A stretch of DNA of 64,000 nt from an uncultured Kiloniellaceae bacterium. GTDB taxonomy: Bacteria; Pseudomonadota; Alphaproteobacteria; Kiloniellales; Kiloniellaceae. The translations under genes were made by a program, and so were the position numbers. The notes below the pieces were generated by a model that searched no databases, was not told where the DNA came from, and saw only the letters and a program-made list of their open reading frames with translations. Numbering within the stretch: position 1 is the first letter of the stretch; each line of letters opens with the position of its first letter. Positions 18,329 to 28,390 of the stretch are shown here, in pieces. Location of the stretch: NCBI GenBank assembly GCA_947493695.1, contig CANLSF010000003.1, positions 186,001 through 250,000 of the forward strand, given 5' to 3'.

Positions 18329-18427
18329 GCGCGGGAAATTAGGCCGCGCGCCGGGCCAAGTCCAGCGCGCAACCGCCGCCAGGGCAGAAAATTTGCGGGA
18401 TTTTCGGCCGAACGCGCAAAACGGCGC

Positions 18428-18997
18428 TCAGACCTCGGGTTTTAGTCCCTGAAGAGCCGTCAAATCGGACCAGGCGTAGGCAACCTCATCCAGTAGAACT
18501 CCTGCAAAACGCTCCTGCCGCTCCGCGAATCGCTCTCCGCCAACCGCCTCATAGAAGAAGCGCGAGGGATTGCGCGCCAACACCCAGATGATCGCCGACC
18601 CCATACCGGCCCGGGAGAGGCCTGCAAAAAGCTGGCTCAGCAGCTGACGCCCTACGCCCCTGCCCTGCCAGTCGATGTCAACGTAGAGGGTATAGACTTC
18701 ACCGTCATGCGAGGGACTTCTGTCCCGGGCGGGACCGGCGTGTCCGAATCCGACGATACGGCTCTGTTCCAGCGCAGCGTCCCCGGGAAGGGTTTCCACC
18801 ACCAGAATGGATTCACGCGCGCCGCGGGCATTGATCCAGCGCCGCCAGATCCGCGCTTCTCCATCGAGCGTCAAAGACGCAAGATAGTGATCAGGCACCA
18901 TACCTGCATAGGTATGACGCCAGGTTTCAATATGAACCTGAGCCAATGCACGACTGTCTTCCGGGCGCGCTACGCGCAGGTTCAATCTCTCGCTCAT
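18428..18997 (-). CDS. GNAT family N-acetyltransferase
   Basis: A 189-residue acetyl-CoA-dependent acyltransferase. The acetyl-CoA pyrophosphate-binding motif A is visible as LYVDIDWQGRGVGRQL, followed by motif B-like YEAVGGERFAERQ. The N-terminus LRVARPEDSRALAQVHIETW is the typical GNAT beginning. The substrate is unknown; the RimI-like or small-molecule type cannot be told apart. It lies 9 bases downstream of rsmB and 99 bases upstream of guaA on the same strand. Confidence 0.86.
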   Translation of the reverse strand: MSERLNLRVARPEDSRALAQVHIETWRHTYAGMVPDHYLASLTLDGEARIWRRWINARGARESILVVETLPGDAALEQSRIVGFGHAGPARDRSPSHDGEVYTLYVDIDWQGRGVGRQLLSQLFAGLSRAGMGSAIIWVLARNPSRFFYEAVGGERFAERQERFAGVLLDEVAYAWSDLTALQGLKPEV

Positions 18998-19006
18998 TCC
19001 ATAAAC

Positions 19007-20320
19007 TTAGGTTCGCGAAGGCGCGCGCTCCAGGACCGAGACAAAAAAACCGTCAGTCCCATGTTGCGCCGGCGTCAGCAAAAGATGAGGTTCTCCCGAC
19101 GGACAGGCGACGTCCGGGAGCACCGATTTCCAGATCTCCGCCACGGGGTATTGGGTGAAATCGGAGTTTTCCGCGAGGAATGCCTCAACCTGCTGCTCGT
19201 CTTCCTCGGGTAACAGGGAACAGGTCGCATAGATCAGGCGCCCCCTTGGGCGGACCAGCGTCGCCGCTGCATGCAGGACTTCTCTCTGAGCTTCAAGGTA
19301 GTCTGCGAGACGTTCCGGCGTCAGTGCCAGGCGTGCATCAGGTTGGCGGCGCCAGACACCGGATCCCGAACAAGGGGCGTCGACCAGGACACGATCAAAA
19401 TCCCCGGCGTTCTCAGTCATCCATACGTCATCGGGGAGTGCCTGCTGTTCGACGATATCCACCTCAGCCCGTGCCAGCCTTGGCCGCGCCCGCTCCAGGC
19501 GCTTCACGTCAGAATCCAGCGCAACAAGACGTCCCTGCCCCTGCATTTCAGCCGCCAGCGCGAGAGTCTTGCCGCCTGCGCCAGCGCAATAATCAGCCAC
19601 CGCCATGCCCGGCCCAGCGTCGCACAGTAGGGCAATAAGCTGCGAACCCTCGTCCTGGACCTCAATCAAACCTTCCCGGAAAGCCTTGCTCGCCTGCAAG
19701 GCCCGGCGTCCTTCGACACGCAATCCCAAGGGAGACATGATCGTCGCCTGAGTTGCGACATCATCTTCCGTCAACGTCTTTCGCGCGGCGTGCCGGCTTC
19801 CCTTGAGGCTGTTGACGCGCAGGATGACCTCCGCCTCCTGCTGAAGGGCTGCCATCTCCGCCGCCATATCATCCCCAAAGCGAGCGAGCAAAAGAGGATG
19901 AAGCCAGGATACGACCTCGTCGCGGACCCAGGCTGGCTGCTCGGGATGAATAAGATCTGCCCCGCTCAGATCCGCGATCAGCTTTTCTTCCTCGGGAGTA
20001 AGTTTCGTAGGCCCGTAGCCTTCACCGTCAAAAAGCGCCGCAACTTCGATCTGCGATTGGCCTTTGACCAGGAGGAGCGACGCTAGGGCTTGCAGACGCG
20101 GCGATGCGCCCGAATGCCCTGCACGCTCCAGCCACCAGTCGAGGCGCAGCTTGGCCCGCAGGATCGAAAATACGAGGTTCCCGATTTCCCGGCGGTCTTT
20201 GGATCCGATGTAGCGGCGGCTTCTCGTATAGGATGTAACTGCTCGATCAGCGGTCAGACCTCTCTGCTCGAGTTCCTCCAGAATCTCGATAACGGCGCCG
20301 ACGCGCGCACCCGGTCTCAT
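19007..20320 (-). CDS. rsmB: RsmB-like 16S rRNA cytosine-C5 methyltransferase
   Basis: A 437-residue m5C RNA methyltransferase. An N-terminal NusB-like helical RNA-binding domain (about 1-150; EILEELEQRGLTADRAV) precedes a Rossmann catalytic domain. Motif I is DYCAGAGGKTLALA. The catalytic cysteines of the RsmB/RsmF/NSUN type are Cys317 (VDAPCSGSG) and Cys367 (YATCSLLPEE). The family methylates C967 of 16S rRNA in Escherichia coli; some alphaproteobacterial members could have another target. It is 27 bases downstream of guaB on the same strand. Confidence 0.9.
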   Translation of the reverse strand: MRPGARVGAVIEILEELEQRGLTADRAVTSYTRSRRYIGSKDRREIGNLVFSILRAKLRLDWWLERAGHSGASPRLQALASLLLVKGQSQIEVAALFDGEGYGPTKLTPEEEKLIADLSGADLIHPEQPAWVRDEVVSWLHPLLLARFGDDMAAEMAALQQEAEVILRVNSLKGSRHAARKTLTEDDVATQATIMSPLGLRVEGRRALQASKAFREGLIEVQDEGSQLIALLCDAGPGMAVADYCAGAGGKTLALAAEMQGQGRLVALDSDVKRLERARPRLARAEVDIVEQQALPDDVWMTENAGDFDRVLVDAPCSGSGVWRRQPDARLALTPERLADYLEAQREVLHAAATLVRPRGRLIYATCSLLPEEDEQQVEAFLAENSDFTQYPVAEIWKSVLPDVACPSGEPHLLLTPAQHGTDGFFVSVLERAPSRT

Positions 20321-20347
20321 GGCTGCTCCTGGGCTAGTGTCGCCGGA

Positions 20348-21838
<1,491 letters not shown>

Positions 21839-22083
21839 TCACAGGATCGGCGAAATCCGTGAATCAGCCTCTACATCTGAGTGTAACGGGGCGGTTCACG
21901 TTCTTGACTGTTTTAATCAGGAACGACCGCGCTCCAGGGTCGAATTGGCGCTGCATCATACACATAGGCAAAGAGTTGCCAAGCGGATTGCATATGAATC
22001 TTTAAAGTCAATCGCGCGGCAGGAAGCTATGAGTGGAATCAAGGGCTTCCGCCCTTTCGCAAAGTCTGAAGAGACTTTGGACC

Positions 22084-22884
22084 TTAGTCTTCGGATTTCA
22101 AACCGCGAAAGCCGGTCGCAACCAGATACATCTCTGCCGAGTCGCTACGGCTGGCCGCAGGCTTAACATGGCGGACCTTGGTAAAATGACGTTTCAGGCT
22201 GTCCAGCAGGGTTTGTTCGGCCCCGCCCTGAATAACCTTGGACACAAAGGAACCGCCGGGCGCCAGAATCTGAACGGCGAAGTCCAAAGCCGTTTCAACC
22301 AACCCCATGATGCGCAAATGATCGGTTCTCGCGTGTCCGATGGTCGCTGCCGCCATGTCCGACAGTACAATATCCGCAGGCCCGTCCATCTCCGCCGTCA
22401 AGCGATCCGGCGCATCGTCATCCAGGAAGTCGCCCTGCAGCAGAACCGCGCCGGGAATCTCCTCGATTTCCAGCAGATCGATCCCCACGACTTTGCAATC
22501 CTTGGCCGCCCGCTCCAGGGCAACCTGGGTCCAGCCGCCGGGAGCGGCGCCCAGATCAACCACCCGGCGCGCCTTGGCGAGAAACGCGTATTTCTCGTCC
22601 ATCTGCAAAAGCTTGAAGGCCGCTCGTGAGCGATATCCGCGCTTCTTGGCTTCCGCCACATAAGGATCGTTCAGCTGTCGCTGGAGCCAGCGCGCCGAGG
22701 AGTTTGAGCGCCGCTTCGCGGTCTTGACCCGAACCTTCAGGCCGCGCCCGGAAAGGCTACCCTCGGATTTCGCGCCGCCTGCGGTTCTGGAAACTGAAGC
22801 GCCAGAGCCGGATCTTCTGGCTCCCGGTTTGCCGGTGCCAGACTTGCCGCGGCCACCACCTTTGCCTTTAGACGAGCCGGTCAT
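22084..22884 (-). CDS. rlmE: 23S rRNA (uridine-2552-2'-O) methyltransferase RlmE (FtsJ)
   Basis: A 266-residue RrmJ/FtsJ enzyme methylating U2552 of 23S rRNA. The catalytic domain begins at about residue 60 with RSRAAFKL and carries motif I VDLGAAPGGWTQVAL. Other segments are LSDMAAATIGHARTDH, FVSKVIQGG and EMYLVATGFRG, which supply the K-D-K-E tetrad. Escherichia coli RlmE is about 209 residues; the extra N-terminal ~55 residues here are rich in Gly, Ser, Lys and Arg and look disordered, possibly RNA-binding. It is 76 bases downstream of ppx, a frequent alphaproteobacterial pairing. Confidence 0.95.
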   Translation of the reverse strand: MTGSSKGKGGGRGKSGTGKPGARRSGSGASVSRTAGGAKSEGSLSGRGLKVRVKTAKRRSNSSARWLQRQLNDPYVAEAKKRGYRSRAAFKLLQMDEKYAFLAKARRVVDLGAAPGGWTQVALERAAKDCKVVGIDLLEIEEIPGAVLLQGDFLDDDAPDRLTAEMDGPADIVLSDMAAATIGHARTDHLRIMGLVETALDFAVQILAPGGSFVSKVIQGGAEQTLLDSLKRHFTKVRHVKPAASRSDSAEMYLVATGFRGLKSED

Positions 22885-22960
22885 AAAGAGAGAAACCCAG
22901 TTATATCAATGCTGCTTCAGAGGTAATCTGTACCAGAGAATTACAACACGCAGCCTAAAG

Positions 22961-24142
22961 TCACAATCCCTGCATAAGCGTGAAGATGATCCCCTCGCGC
23001 AGGCCGCGGTCCGCAACCCGCAGGCGTTCGACCGGCCATGTGCGGCAGAGCGCATCGAGAATTGCGCAACCAGCCACCACGAGATCCGCTCTCTGCCGCC
23101 CGATACAGGGATGCGCAACCCGCTCGTCGTAGGTCATCCCTGCGACTCGCCTATTCAATATCTCCACAGACTCTCGCGACAAATAACTGCCGTCGACGCG
23201 CCGCCGGTCGTAGCGGACCAGATCTTTCTTGATCCCTACAAGGGTCGTGACGGTCCCAGAGGTGCCCAGCATCTGGACTTTGCGACCCTCAACCGAGCGC
23301 GTAATCCCATGCTCCCGCTCAAAGGGTTCCAGGACCTCCAGCACATCGGACACCATGCGTGCGTAGACCTGATCCGAGATATCACCACCGCCATAGCGCT
23401 CCGCCAGATTGGTCACCCCCATGGGCAGGGATTTCCAGGCCAATACTTCCGGCTGGGCGGCCGAAACGACCGAGGCAGGAAGGCGCTTTGCCAGCGCCTG
23501 AACCGATGCCCCCGCCGGAACCGATCCATTCGCCCTCGCGACACCGCCCATGGCAGGACGACGCTCCCCCTCTTCGGCGTGATCAGGTAGAGCGACCCAG
23601 CAGACCTCCGTGCTGCCGCCGCCGATATCGAACACCAGGGCCGTTTCAACGTCAGGGTCGAACAAAGGCGCACAGCCATAGACAGCAAGCCGGGTTTCCT
23701 CCTGGCTTGAAATCAGCTCCAGTTTCAGACCGAACTCGGCTTCGACGCGATCACGAAAAGCCGGATAATTGGCCGCACGCCTGCAGGCCTCTGTGGCAAC
23801 ACAGCGCGCGTGTGTGACGCCAAGACGCTGCATCTTGCCCGAACAGACCTTCAAAGCGCGCAACGTACGCTCCATTGCAACATCTGAAAGGACGTCGGAC
23901 TGGCTCAACCCCTCGCCCAGTCGTACAACCCGAGAAAATGTATCGACCACACGGTAGCCCTGCTGGGCAGTCCCCTGCTGGGAGGGTTTGGCGACAAGCA
24001 GTCGGCAATTGTTGGTGCCGAGATCCAGCGCCCCAAAAACCTGGTGACGCGCACTATGACCGGCGCATCCAGATTTGGTCCCGGCGGCATTTCCCCCAGC
24101 GCCGCCGCATTGCACTGCTCCTGCACCGGATTTCACGCGCAC
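22961..24142 (-). CDS. ppx: Ppx/GppA-type exopolyphosphatase
   Basis: A 393-residue actin-fold phosphatase acting on polyphosphate or pppGpp. The N-terminal phosphate-1 loop reads FGALDLGTNNCRLLV (about residues 36-50), the second FDIGGGSTEV. The C-terminal part is short, without the HD-like domain of Escherichia coli Ppx, which fits the alphaproteobacterial Ppx/GppA type. A 35-residue Gly/Ala-rich N-terminal extension precedes the fold; its GTG start at 24142 is not certain. It is upstream of rlmE. Polyphosphate versus pppGpp specificity cannot be read off. Confidence 0.88.
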   Translation of the reverse strand: MRVKSGAGAVQCGGAGGNAAGTKSGCAGHSARHQVFGALDLGTNNCRLLVAKPSQQGTAQQGYRVVDTFSRVVRLGEGLSQSDVLSDVAMERTLRALKVCSGKMQRLGVTHARCVATEACRRAANYPAFRDRVEAEFGLKLELISSQEETRLAVYGCAPLFDPDVETALVFDIGGGSTEVCWVALPDHAEEGERRPAMGGVARANGSVPAGASVQALAKRLPASVVSAAQPEVLAWKSLPMGVTNLAERYGGGDISDQVYARMVSDVLEVLEPFEREHGITRSVEGRKVQMLGTSGTVTTLVGIKKDLVRYDRRRVDGSYLSRESVEILNRRVAGMTYDERVAHPCIGRQRADLVVAGCAILDALCRTWPVERLRVADRGLREGIIFTLMQGL

Positions 24143-24346
24143 GGCACGTGTCCGGCATTACGAGCCTTTGCTCGCGCCCCCGTGTCTGGCCTCAAGAGTC
24201 CAGCCTCCCAATGTTCAGTCGCGACGGTTCTAGGTTGACCGCCTTTACGCCAGTTTAACCCCACTGACCTAAAACAAGCCAGCGTCTCCGCTAGTAGACA
24301 GTCGAAAGTACGAAACAAGGAATTTGCGCAACCAGTAGAAAAGCAG

Positions 24347-24375
24347 TTGAAAGCGCGGACGACTGGGACTACATA
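24347..24375 (+). promoter_or_regulatory. Possible promoter of tRNA-Gln
   Basis: TTGAAA at 24347-24352, a 17-base spacer, then TACATA at 24370-24375. The -35 box is good, the -10 box is weak. It would start transcription about 44 bases before the mature tRNA. Confidence 0.35.
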
Positions 24376-24425
24376 GGGGCACGCAACAGCGAATTGGCGG
24401 TCCTGTCCGGATCAGTCCAGCTTGT

Positions 24426-24499
24426 TGGGGGATAGTTTAGCGGTAGAACTCTCGGCTCTGACCCGAGCAACCCTGGTTCGAATCCAGGTCCCCCAGCCA
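24426..24499 (+). tRNA. tRNA-Gln (anticodon CUG)
   Basis: A complete cloverleaf can be folded by hand. The acceptor stem TGGGGGA (24426-24432) pairs with TCCCCCA (24489-24495). The D stem is GTT/AAC, and the anticodon stem CTCGG/CCGAG encloses loop CTCTGAC, giving anticodon CTG that reads CAG. The T arm is CCTGG-TTCGAAT-CCAGG. The discriminator is G and CCA is encoded (24497-24499). In organisms without GlnRS it would be misacylated with Glu and corrected by GatCAB; no glnS is in the window, but a short-form gltX lies at 56.4 kb. Confidence 0.97.
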
Positions 24500-24605
24500 G
24501 ATTTCCCCTGAATACTTTCGTTTTTTTGAGCTACCACGATATTGATTGCGTGCACGTACGCTTGCCACGCGTGATTGAGTGGACCCGGCTCACCCGCAAT
24601 TCAAA

Positions 24606-25604
24606 ATGACAGATGAAATCACTGTCCCTATGCTCCCCATCTCGAAATCGGCGTTTGGAATACCTTTGAACGAGCTAAAAGCAGGAACTGCGCGTCTCTT
24701 GGCAGCAGGGGATCGAGCGGACGCGGGATTCTGGCGTTGGACACTAAGTCTTATAGTGTTCTGCGTTGCGTTCTGTGCCATCGCATTTGCATTTATTCAG
24801 GCGATACCATGGCTGTTCGGTGAAGAAACCGAGTTACTGATCTCTGGTGAAACACCGTTCTACGATCGATCCGATCATGTTATTTACACGATCTTTATGT
24901 TTGCATTCATTGCAGCGTTTCTGCCTGCAATCGCACTGACGATGCGCGTGCTCAGACTCCGGCTGTCCAGTCTAATTGCGCCGCTCGATCAGGTAAAATG
25001 GCGGATCATCGGGACGACAGCCATCTCCACCTTCTGCTTTGTGGTGCTTAGCTTAATGCTCAGCCTCTGGGCAAGCACACCTGCTGAAGACTTCTACTTC
25101 GACCCACTCCCTCCAGAACTCTGGCATTATCTGCCTGTCATCATCATCATGATTGCGTTCCAGGCATCAGCTGAAGAATTGCTGTTACGCGGCTATTTTC
25201 TGCAAATGGTCGGTCGTCTAACGAAGTCCTGGTGGGCGATCCTGTTGATCGTCGGAGGCACTTTCTTTGCCTTGCACCTTGGGAATCCCGAGGTCGAGAT
25301 TTTAGGATGGCTGGCCTACCTGGACTACGCGCTTGCAGCGTTTCTCTTTACGATAGTAGCGCTCGTAACGGGTCGACTCGAATATTCGATTGGTATCCAT
25401 ATCGGATGGAACTGGAGTGTAATGGTCTTTGACGTAGACCCTGTATCAAGTCCTGATCTCTATTTCGGTTTTGGCACAGTTGTTTATTCAGGCCCGCTGA
25501 ATCCGACGTTGTCAGCCGCAACAACACAAATTCTGCTACACCTGATAATAGGCCTATGGTGTCTGGCAACATACTTCAGGCAAGAAAACCGCCTCCAAAA
25601 CTGA
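24606..25604 (+). CDS. CPBP family intramembrane glutamic endopeptidase
   Basis: A 332-residue polytopic membrane protein of the CPBP (Abi, CaaX-protease-like) family. The catalytic motif EELLLRG lies at about residue 190, followed by FFALHLGNP (motif 2 His) and IHIGWNWS (motif 3 H..N). About eight hydrophobic helices are seen. Members are related to Rce1 and to bacteriocin self-immunity proteins; the bacterial substrate is generally unknown. ATG at 24606 is used; a GTG at 24579 would add nine residues and neither has a clear ribosome site. It follows the tRNA-Gln and is separated from purB by about 90 bases. Confidence 0.85.
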   Translation: MTDEITVPMLPISKSAFGIPLNELKAGTARLLAAGDRADAGFWRWTLSLIVFCVAFCAIAFAFIQAIPWLFGEETELLISGETPFYDRSDHVIYTIFMFAFIAAFLPAIALTMRVLRLRLSSLIAPLDQVKWRIIGTTAISTFCFVVLSLMLSLWASTPAEDFYFDPLPPELWHYLPVIIIMIAFQASAEELLLRGYFLQMVGRLTKSWWAILLIVGGTFFALHLGNPEVEILGWLAYLDYALAAFLFTIVALVTGRLEYSIGIHIGWNWSVMVFDVDPVSSPDLYFGFGTVVYSGPLNPTLSAATTQILLHLIIGLWCLATYFRQENRLQN

Positions 25605-25695
25605 GTGTCCATGACCAGCATCATCTTGACAAAGCCCTGCCCGCCCGCTTGTTTGGCGCCAGATTTCCCTGCCTGAAAAAACGGAACCGAACCGC

Positions 25696-26997
25696 ATGTC
25701 CATCCCCCGCTATAGCCGTCCCGAAATGACCCGCATCTGGGAGCCGGAAAACCGCTTCCACATCTGGTTCGAGATTGAGGCCCATGCCTGCGATGCTCAG
25801 GCTGATTTAGGTGTCATCCCCAGGGATGCGGCCAAAGCCGTCTGGGACCGGGGCGCTTTCGAGGTCGCGCGGATCGATGAGATCGAGCGGGAAACCCGGC
25901 ACGACGTGATCGCCTTCTTGACCAATCTGGCCGAACACGTTGGACCAGAAGCCCGGTTTGTCCATCAGGGCATGACCTCCTCCGATGTGCTTGATACCTG
26001 CCTCGCAGTCCAGTTGACCCAGGCAACCGATATTCTGCTCGCGGATATGGACCGGGTACTGGAAGCCCTCAAAAAACGCGCGCTGGAGCACAAAGACACG
26101 GTCTGCCTGGGCCGCAGTCACGGCATCCACGCCGAGCCCACCACCTTCGGCCTGAAGCTGGCTACTCACTACGCCGCCTTTAAGCGCGGGCGCGAGCGGC
26201 TGGTTCAGGCGCGCAAGGAAATCGCCACTTGCGCCATCTCCGGCGCGGTCGGCACCTTCGCCAATATCGATCCGGCGGTCGAAGCTCACGTGGCCCAAAA
26301 AATGGGCCTGGAGATAGAGCCCATCTCCACTCAGGTGATCCCGCGCGACCGGCACGCCGCCTTTTTCGCGACCCTCGGTGTCATCGCCAGTTCCCTGGAG
26401 AATCTGGCGGTCGAGATCCGGCACCTGCAGCGGACCGAAGTCCGGGAAGCCGAAGAGTTCTTCGCACCGGGCCAAAAAGGCTCCTCGGCCATGCCGCACA
26501 AGCGCAACCCGATCCTGACCGAGAACCTGACCGGCCTCGCCCGCGTTGTGCGCGCCGCCGTCACGCCGGCCTTCGAAAACGTCGCGCTGTGGCATGAAAG
26601 GGACATTTCGCATTCCTCCGTAGAGCGAGTCTTCGGCCCAGACGCCACCATCACATTGGACTTCGCTCTCTCGCGCATGGCCGGGGTCATCGAGAAAATG
26701 TACGTCTATCCTGATAATATGCAGAAAAACCTGGATCAGCTCGGCGGGCTGGTGCATTCGCAGCGGGTACTGCTGGCCTTGACCCAGGCCGGTATTAGTC
26801 GCGAAGACTCCTATCTGATCGTGCAGCGTAACGCCATGAAGGTCTGGCAGGAATCGGCTGACTTCCTCAGCCTGCTGCGGGCCGATCCGGATGTCGCGGG
26901 CAAGATGGACGATGCGGCGCTGACGGCCTGCTTCGACGCGGGTCATCATACGAAACAGGTCGACACGATCTTCGCGCGGGTTTTCGGCGAGAGCTGA
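25696..26997 (+). CDS. purB: Adenylosuccinate lyase
   Basis: A 433-residue fumarase/aspartase-superfamily enzyme with two roles in purine synthesis: releasing fumarate from SAICAR and from adenylosuccinate. It begins IPRYSRPEMTRIWEPENRF, typical of the bacterial short form. The superfamily signature GSSAMPHKRNPI is at about residue 260, with the catalytic Ser on this flexible loop, and the His in GMTSSDVLDT and RSHGIHAEP segments completes the site. It has its own bidirectional terminator and is not adjacent to the other pur genes. Confidence 0.97.
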   Translation: MSIPRYSRPEMTRIWEPENRFHIWFEIEAHACDAQADLGVIPRDAAKAVWDRGAFEVARIDEIERETRHDVIAFLTNLAEHVGPEARFVHQGMTSSDVLDTCLAVQLTQATDILLADMDRVLEALKKRALEHKDTVCLGRSHGIHAEPTTFGLKLATHYAAFKRGRERLVQARKEIATCAISGAVGTFANIDPAVEAHVAQKMGLEIEPISTQVIPRDRHAAFFATLGVIASSLENLAVEIRHLQRTEVREAEEFFAPGQKGSSAMPHKRNPILTENLTGLARVVRAAVTPAFENVALWHERDISHSSVERVFGPDATITLDFALSRMAGVIEKMYVYPDNMQKNLDQLGGLVHSQRVLLALTQAGISREDSYLIVQRNAMKVWQESADFLSLLRADPDVAGKMDDAALTACFDAGHHTKQVDTIFARVFGES

Positions 26998-27018
26998 AGG
27001 CCGGAAAACAAGACGCAA

Positions 27019-27053
27019 AAAAGCCCGCCGGTTTTACTTCCGGCGGGCTTTTT
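27019..27053. terminator. Bidirectional intrinsic terminator
   Basis: An 11-base stem, AAGCCCGCCGG and CCGGCGGGCTT, with a TTTTACTT loop. It is flanked by A and T runs on both sides, so it works for purB (plus) and the converging zeta-inhibitor gene (minus). Confidence 0.93.
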
Positions 27054-27091
27054 CATAATCGGTCTTATGCCATTCAATCGGCGAAGCGTTT

Positions 27092-27412
27092 CTACTCGCT
27101 CATGACCTGTTCTTTAGCTGTCGCAATCATCTCTTCCATCTTTTTATCGAGCTGATGGGCCGAGATATCGATCGACTTATCGGCGAAATCGCCCAGAACC
27201 TTGCGCTTCACGTCATCGTCGCCCGGCTCTTCCATATCGGCCATCACGACCTCCTTGGCATAGGCCTCCGCATCGCCACCGGTCAGCCCCATGTTCTCAG
27301 CGGCCCAAAGACCAACCAGCTTGTTGCGGCGCGCTTCGACCTTGAACTGCAATTCCTGATCGTGCTTATATTTGTCTTCAAACGCTTTCTCGCGTTCACT
27401 GAAGTTACTCAT
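27092..27412 (-). CDS. ATP synthase zeta-subunit-type inhibitor (DUF1476)
   Basis: A 106-residue DUF1476 protein, the zeta subunit of alphaproteobacterial F1-ATPase. In Paracoccus denitrificans zeta binds F1 and blocks ATP hydrolysis by its N-terminal segment. The family signature is present: FSEREKAFEDKYKHDQE at the N-terminus, ARRNKLVGLWAAENMG (about 27-42) and DDVKRKVLGDF. It lies alone, converging on purB with a shared terminator and divergent from the NRDE gene. No atp operon is in the window. Confidence 0.9.
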   Translation of the reverse strand: MSNFSEREKAFEDKYKHDQELQFKVEARRNKLVGLWAAENMGLTGGDAEAYAKEVVMADMEEPGDDDVKRKVLGDFADKSIDISAHQLDKKMEEMIATAKEQVMSE

Positions 27413-27577
27413 CTCGCCGTCTCTCCTCGCTGCTTTATCGTGACTGCTGCTGACATTGGCTCTGCAGCAGGCACAGGTGTTAGGCGTTTAGGTCTCTTCT
27501 CACATATAGTCATTAAACAACTTCAGGAAAACCGATTTGCGTGCCGATTTTCGAGTTTTAGTGGATCGCCTTTTATA

Positions 27578-28390
27578 ATGTGCACCGCTGTCATTCTCCG
27601 GCGGCCAGGGCAGAAATGGCCGCTGCTTTTCGCTGGCAATCGCGACGAGATGCGTGACCGGCCCTCGAAACCACCCGCAATGCATTGGGATGACCGCCCC
27701 TCTGTCGTGGGCGGTCTCGATGTAACAGCGGGGGGAACCTGGTTGGCAGTGAATGAACACGGCCTGCTCTCCAGCGTTCTCAACCGGATCGGGAGCCTGG
27801 GGCCGAAAGACGGCAAACGCAGTCGCGGCGAACTTGTCCTCGAAGCCATGGAACACAGTGACGCCGCAACCGCAGCAGAAGCCCTCTCCAATCTCAATCC
27901 GGCGGCCTATCGGAGTTTTAATCTGGTGATCGCCGATAACCGGGACGCCTTTTGGCTGAGAAACAAAGGCAAAGATGACACCCGTGAAGTCGAATGCTTT
28001 CCGATCCCCGAAGGGCTCTCGATGATCTCGGCCTATGATCTGAACGATCAGGACTCAGCGCGTATTCGTTGCCACATGGCTGATTTCGAAGCAGCAGAGA
28101 TCCCGAACCCTGAATCGGAACAGCGCGATGACGGTAACTTCATCCCAAGTGGCTGGGAGGCATGGCATCGTCTGCTGCGCCGCGACGCGAGCGCTTCGGG
28201 TGGCGATCCTTATGCCGCCATGTCTGTCCAGTTGGACAACGGCTTTGAGACGGTTTCCAGTTCGCTGATTGCTCTCCCCTCTGCCGAATACAGCAACGAA
28301 CAGTCTGAAAGGGCGCGCATTCGCTGGCTCTACGCTAATGGCTCTCCCAGAACCGCCAGCTACCAACAGCTGCGCCTGGACGAAACGTGA
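27578..28390 (+). CDS. NRDE family (TANGO2-like) protein
   Basis: A 270-residue protein of the NRDE/TANGO2 family. It starts MCTAVILRR, where Cys2 would be the N-terminal nucleophile of an Ntn-hydrolase-like fold, and GNRDEM, the naming motif, lies at residues 24-29. The signature GGTWLAVNEHGLLSSVLN (about 52) follows. The start is ATG at 27578; a much longer in-frame reading would overlap the divergent zeta-inhibitor gene and is rejected. In eukaryotes TANGO2 affects Golgi organisation and heme handling; the bacterial role is unknown. It overlaps the next EamA gene by four bases (GTGA), which suggests co-translation. Confidence 0.88.
   Translation: MCTAVILRRPGQKWPLLFAGNRDEMRDRPSKPPAMHWDDRPSVVGGLDVTAGGTWLAVNEHGLLSSVLNRIGSLGPKDGKRSRGELVLEAMEHSDAATAAEALSNLNPAAYRSFNLVIADNRDAFWLRNKGKDDTREVECFPIPEGLSMISAYDLNDQDSARIRCHMADFEAAEIPNPESEQRDDGNFIPSGWEAWHRLLRRDASASGGDPYAAMSVQLDNGFETVSSSLIALPSAEYSNEQSERARIRWLYANGSPRTASYQQLRLDET

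Noticed and set aside
17156-18445. A 429-codon plus-strand open frame opposite guaA
   Set aside because: Antisense to catalytic domains of guaA, with no recognisable protein features.
24426-25604. Genomic island at tRNA-Gln with the CPBP gene as cargo
   Set aside because: No integrase, no repeat of the tRNA 3' end and no other mobile genes nearby; purB follows directly.
25807-27018. A 403-codon minus-strand open frame opposite purB
   Set aside because: Shadow of purB, crossing its terminator region.
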